In this document: positions 42,672 through 51,102 of the stretch, piece by piece
Layout: each line of letters opens with the position of its first letter
Numbering within the stretch: position 1 is the stretch's first letter
Assembly (NCBI RefSeq): GCF_040222815.1
Contig: NZ_JAVKCH010000019.1
Span: 372,001-436,000 of the forward strand
Length of the DNA stretch: 64,000 nucleotides
Source of the DNA: Imperialibacter sp040222815
GTDB taxonomy: Bacteria > Bacteroidota > Bacteroidia > Cytophagales > Cyclobacteriaceae
Reading direction: 5' to 3'
Made by a program: the position numbers and the translations under genes
The notes under the pieces: generated by a model
The model's input: only the letters and a program-made list of their open reading frames with translations
Told to the model about the DNA's origin: nothing
The model's database searches: none

Positions 42672-44873
42672 TCAACTATCCAAAACCCGTTCAAAGACTC
42701 CAATCACTCTAAGCTGTTGGGCGGCATCTGTGGCCAGTACAATATCAGTATAGTTCGGATCGTCGGACAACGGTTTTAAGGTAATAGAATTGTGTTGCCA
42801 ACCATCTCCATCGATGGTTTTGCTGCTATGGTATTCTTTTACGGTATAGCTAGAACCTGTGTCGGCATCTTGAAGGGAAGTGCTTTCGACAAGCACAATC
42901 TTTCCGTTTCTCGATCCGCCCTGGTATCTACGAAACAAACATATGGCGCCGTCAGGTATTACAACATTCATTGACCGGCCTACAACCTGACATGCGAACA
43001 TATCCGTTTTCGGGTGCAAATCTGAAGGCAACTCAAGCCAATCTAACTCGGCCACTTTTTGGGACTCACTGAAGTTGCCAGCCGCTGCTCTCAGGTTGTA
43101 AATCGGGATGCAGTTTTCAAACGGCTTGGCTTCATCTTGTGTCAGTATTCTCAGGGGCGGTTTTTTATGGTGAAGTGCCTCTGGAATGTACTGAGCCATA
43201 TATTTTCGGAGTTCAGCATCACAGATATACACATAGGCACCTCTAATTCCCCTTAGCATAATAGTCTTGTAGATATTGATAATGTATGCCCTCAACTGCT
43301 CGATATTGTTGATCGACATTTTGCCGTTTCGATCGAAATAATTTTCTTTAATTACCTCGATCTCTTTCTTGATTGGATTGTAGGTGATTTCGTTTCCAAA
43401 AATCACTCCAATGTAATTCAAGTCATATCCCTGGGTCGTATGAATACAGCCCACCTCATCGATAGCACCTTCGGAAGTTATCCAGTCGGATGCGACACTA
43501 TTCCAACGAAGCCTGGTGCCTTCAATCTCGATATCGGTCATGGTTTTAGTGTCATCACCCTTGGATACCCATTCCCAGGAATAGCCGGCGACCAGGCGAG
43601 ACAGACCGTATTGTGATTCTTTGGTTTTTATTTCGCTTACAAGATCATCTATACTTTCGAAAAGCAAGACCTCAAATTCCTCGTTGTTCTGAAACTGATT
43701 AATAGTCGCTAGCCGACAGTCTAACAAGTCATTGACAAACTCGACGTAGTCATTCCCCCCATTTACCCTCAGCTGCGATTTCAACCCTAAGAGAGTGGTG
43801 TTTGGGCTGTTCTTCAACTTTTGGAAGTCTTCTGTTTTTGCATCCGAAGGTTTGATCGATTGCGCCTCATCGTAGAAAAGTATACACTTCCTTGATTGAA
43901 GAAGCACCCAGTCTAATTCACTGCAATTCGCTTTATCGAGTCCCAATTTTTCGCATGCCGAATCAAATGAGCCAAAATATGTACCCAAGTTGACTCTTCG
44001 GCGTAATCGATGTGCCTCGTCAACAATCAAAATATCATACTTCTGTTTTACAACTTCTGCGGGCCCAATGACCATTGACGAATTGAGTCCCTTTACATTC
44101 TTGAAAACTTTTTTTAGGGTGTTGCGAAATGAAGCCATTGGAACAACAAGTCCAATTTTTGGATCGGGGAACTTGACTTTCAATTCGCTTAAAGGGTCAG
44201 TAAACTCCTCTACTTCCTGAAATTCCCTAAAATTGAATGAGTTGTCAGGTGATTTCAGAATTTTAGAAAGGAACAAAGCTAAGATGGTCTTTCCTGTCCC
44301 AGCCCCGCCCTGAACAATCGTGTTTTTGTAGGACTCGCTGAGCAAGCTATTAATTATTGCCAGTAGCCCATCCTTTTGGTCTTTGCTAAGCGTCTTATAG
44401 GGAGAATATTTGAATAAGTCTGAATTGTCGATGTATTCAATAGAATGTTCTGTTATTCCCTCTCCCCGTAGTTTATTCCAAATCGACCTCAAGGTATCCC
44501 AGTAAAGTTCTCTTTTCTGGAAGTAGGTGTGATTTGCCAATCCCAGATTGCCATTAAGTAATGTGTATACACCATCTCCTGAGATGTATTTGATGAGATT
44601 TGATTCAATGTCAAGTGTGGCAGATTTATTAAACTTGACGCTTGATATTAAGTGAACTGTGGTAAGCGTCTTTTTTCTCTGATTTTTTAAATGGGCAGTC
44701 ATTCGTGCGTCCACGTCAGTAGTTTCCCCCACATAGGCTTCTTTGACGTTACCATCACTTATAATGTAAACAATTGGCCAAAGGTCTTTAGCGAAGTATT
44801 CACTGCTTAGAACTCTAGTTAAATCTGAAGAAAATTCGTATCGCTTGATTTCGAAGCTATTGGGTAATATCAT
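42672..44873 (-). CDS. GIY-YIG / DUF2075 ATPase / S24 peptidase fusion
   Basis: 733 residues in three parts. Residues 30-110 resemble a GIY-YIG nuclease module (VYIISDGNVKEAYVGET). Residues 170-600 form a DUF2075/SF1-helicase-like ATPase with Walker A GGAGTGKT (Lys195), Walker B ILIVDEAHR and a later TTQGYDLNY motif. The C-terminal 130 residues resemble a LexA/S24 peptidase with GRSM (Ser634) and TVKEY (Lys679), spaced as in the Ser-Lys dyad. The gene overlaps the MazG-like gene upstream by four bases. The combination suggests DNA processing tied to self-cleavage, perhaps anti-phage defence; this is inferred. Confidence 0.85.
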   Translation of the reverse strand: MILPNSFEIKRYEFSSDLTRVLSSEYFAKDLWPIVYIISDGNVKEAYVGETTDVDARMTAHLKNQRKKTLTTVHLISSVKFNKSATLDIESNLIKYISGDGVYTLLNGNLGLANHTYFQKRELYWDTLRSIWNKLRGEGITEHSIEYIDNSDLFKYSPYKTLSKDQKDGLLAIINSLLSESYKNTIVQGGAGTGKTILALFLSKILKSPDNSFNFREFQEVEEFTDPLSELKVKFPDPKIGLVVPMASFRNTLKKVFKNVKGLNSSMVIGPAEVVKQKYDILIVDEAHRLRRRVNLGTYFGSFDSACEKLGLDKANCSELDWVLLQSRKCILFYDEAQSIKPSDAKTEDFQKLKNSPNTTLLGLKSQLRVNGGNDYVEFVNDLLDCRLATINQFQNNEEFEVLLFESIDDLVSEIKTKESQYGLSRLVAGYSWEWVSKGDDTKTMTDIEIEGTRLRWNSVASDWITSEGAIDEVGCIHTTQGYDLNYIGVIFGNEITYNPIKKEIEVIKENYFDRNGKMSINNIEQLRAYIINIYKTIMLRGIRGAYVYICDAELRKYMAQYIPEALHHKKPPLRILTQDEAKPFENCIPIYNLRAAAGNFSESQKVAELDWLELPSDLHPKTDMFACQVVGRSMNVVIPDGAICLFRRYQGGSRNGKIVLVESTSLQDADTGSSYTVKEYHSSKTIDGDGWQHNSITLKPLSDDPNYTDIVLATDAAQQLRVIGVFERVLDS

Positions 44874-45199
44874 AGCTCATTGTATTTCTTTGCATTTCCC
44901 TTTGCCTTATCCACAGGGTATTTCTGACCATTGATCTTGATTTTCTCAAGGACAATTTCCTTGACATCGAACTCGTATTTTTCAGCAAGCAGAAAAGCAT
45001 AAGCAAGAATATCTGCTAATTCTTCCTTAACCTTATTCCTATTGGCATTTTCCGGGCTCTTCCAGAGGAACAACTCCAATAGTTCCCCAGCCTCTACATT
45101 AATTGCCAGAGCCAAATCTTTAGGATTATGAAATTGGGCCCAATCCCTTTCATCTCTGAATTGAATCAATTCGCTAATAATTTTCTGAATTTCTGCCAT
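44870..45199 (-). CDS. MazG-like nucleotide pyrophosphohydrolase
   Basis: 109 residues from the ATG at 45199 (a TTG at 45220 is less likely). The all-alpha NTP pyrophosphatase motifs are present: RDWAQFHNPKDLALAINVEA, then GELLELFLW, and EELADILAYAFLLAEKY, giving the ExxE...ExxD metal site. Such enzymes hydrolyse NTPs or dNTPs to NMPs. It starts the operon and overlaps the fusion gene by four bases. MazG-like enzymes occur as housecleaning enzymes and as parts of phage-defence operons. Confidence 0.9.
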   Translation of the reverse strand: MAEIQKIISELIQFRDERDWAQFHNPKDLALAINVEAGELLELFLWKSPENANRNKVKEELADILAYAFLLAEKYEFDVKEIVLEKIKINGQKYPVDKAKGNAKKYNEL

Positions 45200-45503
45200 T
45201 AACTTGATAGTTGGAAGCAAGACGATTCTTTACGTTTTTAAATATACCGCAAAGAATGACTTAAATAAATATTTGAGAGGCAATGTCGACGCTTTGAATT
45301 GCTGATGAGTCAAAAGATGGCATTTGCTTAGCGTCAGATGCCTTACTTTAGTTTTTTGCCATAGTTGAATCAATCACTAAGAATTGTAGCTACTACTGGG
45401 AGACTTCTCCCTCGGTTCGAAGTGACGATCAGGTGGTGGTCGGTGGCTTCGATTGACGGATGCCTCCTTGGTGCCTGCCCGACCTTTGGCGGGAGGGACA
45501 GAG

Positions 45504-45521
45504 CCCCGAAAGCTTTCGGGG
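45504..45521. repeat. Perfect palindrome CCCCGAAAGCTTTCGGGG
   Basis: An 18-bp perfect palindrome, similar in form to CCCGATAGCTATCGGG at 38287-38302. In the 720-base gap 45200-45919 I see no convincing gene; it holds this palindrome and the tandem repeats at 45690-45810. Confidence 0.6.
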
Positions 45522-45689
45522 TGGGAGCCCGCTGTTAGTTTTTTCGTGCGCTGGTCGGCGACTGGCGAAGGCCTGACCCCTGCCGCCGTCCAACTATCGG
45601 TTAGGCTAGTAGGAACATTCCGGCGGCAAAGGGGGCACGCCCAAGCAATTGAAGGATTTGTTGATTGGGAGATTGGCATTCAGCAACGA

Positions 45690-45810
45690 TTAAAGAGGTT
45701 ACTATCTGCAGAAACGCAGAGAGTAACCTCTTTAATTTGGTTCTGTTGCAGGAGCGTAGAGAGTAACCTCTTTAATGCGTTTCCGTTGCAAGGGTGCAGA
45801 GAGTAACCTC
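45690..45810. repeat. Inverted repeat plus 40-bp tandem repeats
   Basis: TTAAAGAGGTTACT (45690-45703) and AGTAACCTCTTTAA (45722-45735) form 14-bp arms. AGAGAGTAACCTC then recurs with a period of exactly 40 bases, ending at 45730, 45770 and 45810, with related sequence (TTGCA.GRG.G) between the copies. Confidence 0.75.
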
Positions 45811-45919
45811 CTTTCATTTGATGGTGTTGCGGAAGGGGGTTGCTTCGAATGGCGAGGGCTGGTAGGCTATTTTTATGGGTGGCAGCAACCGGTGGGTAAT
45901 CGATCAGCCGGCAAGAGGT

Positions 45920-46249
45920 TTATCTTATCGCTCCTTGCTTTTTCTTCTTTCTGTTTTTCTTATGTGAAGTTTTAGAGCGGGCAATGGCGTAGCGTTCCTG
46001 TGTTTGAATGGCCCTTCGTTTTCCCTGGCGGCTTAGGGTGGCGGTTTCTTCGGCAGCTGCCTTGTTGGGCGTGCTTGTGGGGCTGTAAGCGATAGTGTTT
46101 GTGCTCTGGTTATCTTCCGGGGTGGCGGTGTCGCTGGTATGGGGTGCCACGGGTAGAGCGTCGGGTTGGACAGCTTCGGCAGCCATGTTTTGGCCGAATG
46201 ACAATTGAGTGGTGATAAGAAGTATGAATATGGTGTAGGTTCCCTTCAT
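45920..46249 (-). CDS. Small secreted protein with basic tail
   Basis: 109 residues from the ATG at 46249, with a signal peptide ending in SFGQ. The mature part is low-complexity, rich in Ala, Thr and Pro, and ends in a strongly basic tail (KTSHKKNRKKKKQGAIR). No family is recognised. An ATG-less longer frame to 46282 would bury the signal. Confidence 0.55.
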   Translation of the reverse strand: MKGTYTIFILLITTQLSFGQNMAAEAVQPDALPVAPHTSDTATPEDNQSTNTIAYSPTSTPNKAAAEETATLSRQGKRRAIQTQERYAIARSKTSHKKNRKKKKQGAIR

Positions 46250-46375
46250 GTGCTTTCCTTTGGTGTTAGACAAAGGTAACACGCCTCGTTCCGGCCTTTT
46301 TCGCAGAAGTGCTGTACTTTCTACAGATGTACCATTCTTTGGCTTATTGCAAAAATTGGCGCTACAGTCTTTATT

Positions 46376-46774
46376 TTAAGAGGCGGGCGGTGCGTCTTGC
46401 GGCGGTTCGAGAGGTTTATCGAGCAGTGCTTTTATGCTTTTAATATCCTTTTCCTGCACACTCAACCTTTTGTTGACAAGAACGGGCAACATTACCGGCC
46501 CCAACGAATAGGCGGTTGGGTTTGCCTTTTTACTTCGCATCATGCTTTCCAGAAAACCGGTGATGCCGCCCAGGGACTCGTAAGGCCCGAGTTGGTTGAA
46601 TACCAGCACTACTTCTTCCGTTTCATTGAGTAAATGGCTGGCATATTTTAGCGTGGTGGCGTCGGCGTGGTTGTCGAGGTCGTACACCTGCCAGGCTGGC
46701 AACGGGCCAAAGGGGTGGCCGAAGCCAATTTGCTCCCTGGCGCCCAGCTGGATGTAAAACAGTGCTTTCGTCAT
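46376..46774 (-). CDS. Unknown protein coupled to the FG-GAP gene
   Basis: 132 residues, no signal peptide. The ATG overlaps the stop of the FG-GAP secreted protein gene (ATGA), indicating co-translation. The fold looks alpha/beta (ALFYIQLGAREQIG, EEVVLVFNQLGPY, YSLGPVMLPVLVN). It may be a small cytoplasmic protein; function unknown. Confidence 0.65.
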   Translation of the reverse strand: MTKALFYIQLGAREQIGFGHPFGPLPAWQVYDLDNHADATTLKYASHLLNETEEVVLVFNQLGPYESLGGITGFLESMMRSKKANPTAYSLGPVMLPVLVNKRLSVQEKDIKSIKALLDKPLEPPQDAPPAS

Positions 46775-48948
46775 GGCCCTACAATGATGCGTTTGGTAAT
46801 GGCATGGCTGCCAGACCTGATCCTCAGCAAGTAGAGACCAGTAGGAAAGTTGCTCAGGTCGATCTCTGCCGTGGCAGTGCGGCTAAAGTGTAGCTCTCCA
46901 CTTAATCGTTGCCCCGATACATTGTAGAGCACGCCTGTAGCCTCCAGGTTGGTGGTCAGCCGGAGCGTCCTTTCTGTTTCAAGTGGGTTGGGGAATACGT
47001 TGACCTGAAGCTTCACCTCTTCACCAGGATTGCCCTGCTCGTTGGTGGCGGTGAAGGCCAAAAGTCCGCCCTGGGCGGTGCCTAAGATCAGCTCGTTGGC
47101 ATTGTCGCCGGTGAGGTCGGCGAGGGCTGGCCACAGCCGGCGGCCGGCTTTTAGCGGCTGGGTGGCGTCGAGGGTGGCATTGTAAAGCTGGATGACCTCT
47201 GGTGCGGTGGTGCCTGCTGAGGTAAAGTCGTGAATCACTCTTAGTCCGCCGGAGTTATCAGCCAGGAGGAGGTCGGGAGAACTATTTCCATCTTCATTTA
47301 CCACCATGGGTACAAGAAACGTGCGGTCAGGGGTGCGGTCGATGCCAAGGTAGGCGTCGGTTTTAGTGTTGAATACCGGGGCGATATTGGTGCCGCTGTT
47401 GAGCCACAGTGAGAGGCGGCCGTTGCTTTGGCCCAGGAGCAAGTCCAGCCTGCCATTGCCATTGATGTCGTAGAAATAGGGGTAGTCGGTGGCGTTGATT
47501 TCGACAGTGAGCGGCAGGGCTGCTGAAGCGCTGAAGGTGTCGTCTTGATTTGGAATCCAGAAGATTTTGAGGCCGAAAGTATTGAGGCCATAGCCTTTGA
47601 GCACCAGGTCGGCGTTGCCATCGCCATTCATGTCCACCAGCTGAAAGCTGAGGTTGGTGAGGCCCAACTGGCTGAGGGCCATCCAATCGGCCGTGCTTTG
47701 CTCAAAGCTGCCATTGCCTTTGTTTTGGAGCAGTGTGATGGTCGACCGGAAGCTGCCGTCCACAGCTGGCAGCCCCTTGTTGGCGATGAGAAGGTCAGGC
47801 CGCCCGTCTCCGGTGGCGTCATAGGCAACGGGCACTGCATTTTCGCCCACATCAAACATTTCATTTTGCAAAAAAGGCTCCGGGGCGGCAAAGTCAGGCA
47901 CTGTGCTGGTTCCCTCGTTGGCAAGCAGAAAGCTCGACTGCCTATAGTCGAGGCCTGTCAGGTCTTCCCGGTGGTTGGACGAGAGGATCAGGTCGGCCTG
48001 GCCATCTTTATTGAAGTCGGCGAGAAAAGTGGACGGAAAAAAAGCGCCCTGGCTGGGTGCGAAATCAGGCAGGTACAGGTTCCGCTCCACGAAGCTGGGG
48101 TCGGTATCGGTACCCTGGTTGATCAGGTAGGTCAGTCCGTCGCAGGTCTCCTGGCCAATGAGTGCATCCCGTTTTCCGTCGCCGTTGATGTCGGCAACAA
48201 GGAAAGCCTTTCCTTCGATGTGCATTGTGCGGCTTGATGGATCGGCGCAGGTAAACGGCTCAAACTGGTAGTTGCCGCAATTGCACTCAGAAAAACCACC
48301 CCAGCGCTGGTTAGTCCGCACATAGTCGAGACCACAGTTGCCGGTGTTGTCGACGCTGCGGTTTTCATATAGTTCTGCCGTTTGCCCCGAGCTGAAGTTG
48401 ATGGCAAGGATGTCGACATCGCCGTCGCCATCGATGTCCTGTATGGAAGGGATGTCGGAAGGATTGACCAGGAGGTTCACGGTGTTATTGCCCGATTGTG
48501 TAAAGAGCGGATCTTCGGTTAGCTCCCAGGCAGGGTATTCGTCGGCGTTGGAGGTGTTAACGAAAATCCGCACGCCGAACGAGGAATAGGTGAACAGGTC
48601 TTTTTGTCCGTCGCAATTGTAGTCGACCAGAATGATCCAGTTCTCAAGGTCAGACGGGAAAAACTGAGCAAGGTCGGGCTGGTACACATACTGCCCGGCC
48701 ATAGTGGTGAACACTTTAACGACGTCGCCAGCCCGGTCGAAAACGACGAGGTCTTCGTCGCCATCGGCATTGGCATCAAACATAATAAACTGCCCGGAGT
48801 GCATGCCACCTGCAAAAGGCTGACGCAGCTTCGTGCCAATGGTGGATAGCGTGAGATCCTCAGCCGGCCGGAATACAGGGATGTCCTGGGCGGTGGCGGC
48901 CACGGCTAACAGGGTAGAGAGCACGATATGGAGAAAACTATGGTGCAA
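46771..48948 (-). CDS. Secreted FG-GAP/VCBS repeat protein with T9SS domain
   Basis: 725 residues, signal peptide ending in ATAQ, then repeated FG-GAP/VCBS units with Asp-rich calcium loops (DANADGDEDLVVFD, DINGDGKRDALIG, DFNKDGQADLILS, DMNGDGNADLVLKG), consistent with a seven-bladed propeller. The C-terminal 80 residues match a T9SS type A sorting domain (VFPNPLETERTLRL, YNVSGQRL, LPTGLY-like FPTGLYLLRI, KRIIV). The start is a TTG at 48948; a GTG 24 bases further in is possible. Surface-exposed or released; the ligand is unknown. Confidence 0.88.
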   Translation of the reverse strand: MHHSFLHIVLSTLLAVAATAQDIPVFRPAEDLTLSTIGTKLRQPFAGGMHSGQFIMFDANADGDEDLVVFDRAGDVVKVFTTMAGQYVYQPDLAQFFPSDLENWIILVDYNCDGQKDLFTYSSFGVRIFVNTSNADEYPAWELTEDPLFTQSGNNTVNLLVNPSDIPSIQDIDGDGDVDILAINFSSGQTAELYENRSVDNTGNCGLDYVRTNQRWGGFSECNCGNYQFEPFTCADPSSRTMHIEGKAFLVADINGDGKRDALIGQETCDGLTYLINQGTDTDPSFVERNLYLPDFAPSQGAFFPSTFLADFNKDGQADLILSSNHREDLTGLDYRQSSFLLANEGTSTVPDFAAPEPFLQNEMFDVGENAVPVAYDATGDGRPDLLIANKGLPAVDGSFRSTITLLQNKGNGSFEQSTADWMALSQLGLTNLSFQLVDMNGDGNADLVLKGYGLNTFGLKIFWIPNQDDTFSASAALPLTVEINATDYPYFYDINGNGRLDLLLGQSNGRLSLWLNSGTNIAPVFNTKTDAYLGIDRTPDRTFLVPMVVNEDGNSSPDLLLADNSGGLRVIHDFTSAGTTAPEVIQLYNATLDATQPLKAGRRLWPALADLTGDNANELILGTAQGGLLAFTATNEQGNPGEEVKLQVNVFPNPLETERTLRLTTNLEATGVLYNVSGQRLSGELHFSRTATAEIDLSNFPTGLYLLRIRSGSHAITKRIIVGP

Positions 48949-49033
48949 AAGGGTTTTGAGTGATATTGCTTTTGGTTAAGACAAAAATGGGGAGGAATTA
49001 GTTTTAAAAGAAAGGGGGAGGCAGATATTGGAC

Positions 49034-49099
49034 ACTCGGATGTGCGGATGTTCGGACGTTCGGACGTTCGGACGCTCAGACGTTCAGACGCTCGGACGG
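49034..49099. repeat. 8-bp tandem repeat, YTCRGACG
   Basis: About eight copies of an 8-base unit (TTCGGACG, CTCAGACG and variants). Two copies of a GAAGACAGGAG motif follow. Slippage-prone and intergenic. The whole gap 48949-49515 holds no gene, only this array and two R2 palindromes. Confidence 0.8.
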
Positions 49100-49169
49100 G
49101 AGGCGGAAGACAGGAGTCGGAAGACAGGAGACCGAAGACCGAAGTCGGACACGGTACGCAAGCATTGGC

Positions 49170-49206
49170 TCTTTTCAAGATTCTTGGTGAGAGACCCCAA
49201 AAAGAG
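49170..49206. repeat. Palindromic element, family R2, copy 6
   Basis: CTCTTTT-...-AAAAAGAG outer arms and GGTGAGAGACC inside, related to the copies near 21 kb. Confidence 0.5.
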
Positions 49207-49282
49207 GTAAAACGAAAACTTCCAAGCCCTGAAAGGGCGACATAACAAAAGGATGGTGGTGGAGCCCTGTCCTGACAAGGGT

Positions 49283-49327
49283 AAAACTCTTTCAGGGTCC
49301 TCTGCGAGAGACCCCAAAAGGAGTTTT
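49283..49327. repeat. Palindromic element, family R2, copy 7
   Basis: AAAACTC and GAGTTTT outer arms with GGGTCCTCTGCGAGAGACCC in the centre. This is the most symmetrical copy and could be the family type. Confidence 0.6.
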
Positions 49328-49515
49328 GTTCCATCCGTACAAGGTGCGTTGAGACCCGGGAGTCCAACGTTCATTCGAATCCTCAGTTCCTCAGCTTTCA
49401 AATCCTCTCCTCACACATATCCCCCTAAAATTCCCCCCAGTTCGATGGGTTGTATTGTGCTGGCTTTATGTCCTTTAAGTGTTGTAGAACACACAGGCAG
49501 AAGAAGGAGGAAAGA

Positions 49516-50025
49516 ATGAAGCGCATGGTATTGGTCTTGCTATGTACACTTTCCGTTGACGTTTGGGCGCAACAGGACAGAGTATTTGAGCAAATTGATG
49601 AACAGTTGTGGATACCCTATATCAAGGCCTACAATGAATTTAACACCCGGGCCTTCATGGCTTTGCACACACCGGACGTAATCAGGGTAAAAAGGGAAAG
49701 TAGTCAGATCATGGTAGGTACTGCCTACCGGAAAAATGAGTACCGACGTAATTCTATTTCTCAATCGAAAGACTGGGAGAGAAACCTGGAGATTCGGTTT
49801 ATTGACCGGCTGGTGGAAGGTGCCATAGCCTATGAGGTCGGTTATTATCGTGTCAGCCTGCACAAGCCCCAAAGCCCCCCTCAGGTGCTTTACGGTATGT
49901 TTCATGCTACCCTCAAACGGGTTGACGGGGAATGGAAAATATATATAGATGAGGATGAGGTACTTGACAACTTTTCTGATAGTCAATTCTATAAATGCCA
50001 TCCTCTTCAAAGTGCGCAAAAATAA
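49516..50025 (+). CDS. Secreted NTF2/SnoaL-like protein
   Basis: 169 residues from the ATG at 49516, preceded by a purine-rich GGAGGAAAGA and followed by a signal peptide ending in VWAQ. The mature part resembles the DUF4440/SnoaL cone fold (YIKAYNEFNTRAFMALHTPD, YRVSLHKP, MFHATLKRVDGEWKIYIDED). These proteins bind small ligands or have varied enzyme roles. A longer frame from 49450 would bury the signal. Confidence 0.75.
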   Translation: MKRMVLVLLCTLSVDVWAQQDRVFEQIDEQLWIPYIKAYNEFNTRAFMALHTPDVIRVKRESSQIMVGTAYRKNEYRRNSISQSKDWERNLEIRFIDRLVEGAIAYEVGYYRVSLHKPQSPPQVLYGMFHATLKRVDGEWKIYIDEDEVLDNFSDSQFYKCHPLQSAQK

Positions 50026-50100
50026 ATTGCTTCCGGGGGAGTAGCGGCTAGCACGGATTCCAAAACGTTGGTGTAAATTAACAGCATAATTGCACCAACC

Positions 50101-51075
50101 TTGATCACACTTATACAATACAACGACCCGGGCTACACCACGAGAGACGGGCTTAGTCCCGCCGAAGCTTCAAAGCTTTTGAAGCCCAACCACATCAACT
50201 GGTTTGATGTGGAAATCACCAACAAGATCCTGGTAGAAGACACCGCTCAGTTCTTTGGCATTCACCACCTGATGGCCGAAGATATTCAAAACCTGGAACA
50301 GCTGCCTAAGTTCGAGGTGTTTGATAAGTACCTTTTCTTTACTTTGAAAATGCTGGTGTTTAACCCTGAGACCAATAAAATAACCCAGGAGCACCTCAGC
50401 ATTGTGATGGGCGAGGACCTCATCATCACCTTTCAGGAAGGATTGCCAGGCGACGTGTTTGATGAGCTAAGGAACCGCATAGCACTGGCCAAGGGGCGAA
50501 TCAGAAAGTACGGTGCCGACTACCTGTTTTACAACATCATCGACTCTGTGGTGGACAACTATATGACCATTATGGAGCGGTTGCGAGACAAAATAGAGAA
50601 GCTGGAAGCTGAAATTATCAAAGATCCTTCTTTCCATGTGGTGGAGGAGATCATGGAAATCAAAAAGGAGATCAACACGCTGAGGAAATATACCTTGCCG
50701 CTGCGGGACGCACTCAATAAGATGAGGGTGGAGGGCTCCCACTTTATCCAGAAGACTTCGGTGAATTATTTTCAGGACGTCGCCGACCACATTCACTACC
50801 TCATCAGCTCTTTTGAAACCTCCCGTGAAATGCTGAAAGACATCATGGATCTGCATTTGTCTAACCTCAGCAACGACATGAACAAGGTGATGAAAACCCT
50901 GACGGTGGTGGCTGCTATTTTTATTCCGCTCACCTTTATCGCCGGGGTATACGGCATGAATTTTAAATACATGCCTGAGCTTGATTCGCCCTATGGCTAC
51001 CCAATGCTGTGGACTTTTATGATTGTGAGCAGCGTGGTGATGGTGGTGTACATGAAACACAAAAAGTGGTTGTAA
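50101..51075 (+). CDS. corA: CorA-family magnesium/cobalt transporter
   Basis: 324 residues with a long cytoplasmic N-terminal domain and two C-terminal membrane helices joined by the YGMNFKYMPEL signature (GMN). This is the CorA pentameric divalent-cation channel layout. The start is a TTG at 50101; the family N-terminus fits. A lipoprotein gene follows 27 bases later on the same strand. Confidence 0.93.
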   Translation: MITLIQYNDPGYTTRDGLSPAEASKLLKPNHINWFDVEITNKILVEDTAQFFGIHHLMAEDIQNLEQLPKFEVFDKYLFFTLKMLVFNPETNKITQEHLSIVMGEDLIITFQEGLPGDVFDELRNRIALAKGRIRKYGADYLFYNIIDSVVDNYMTIMERLRDKIEKLEAEIIKDPSFHVVEEIMEIKKEINTLRKYTLPLRDALNKMRVEGSHFIQKTSVNYFQDVADHIHYLISSFETSREMLKDIMDLHLSNLSNDMNKVMKTLTVVAAIFIPLTFIAGVYGMNFKYMPELDSPYGYPMLWTFMIVSSVVMVVYMKHKKWL

Positions 51076-51102
51076 AGCGATCTATTTTAGTATCTTGAGG
51101 CC

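Noticed and set aside
45377..45679. 100-residue minus-strand frame
   Set aside because: It covers palindromic, GC-rich intergenic sequence with no start-site support or recognisable domain.
45690..45810. CRISPR array
   Set aside because: Only three units with a 40-base period, spacers are similar to each other, and no cas gene is present.
47545..48237. 230-residue plus-strand frame
   Set aside because: Antisense to FG-GAP repeats; the repeats explain the open frame.
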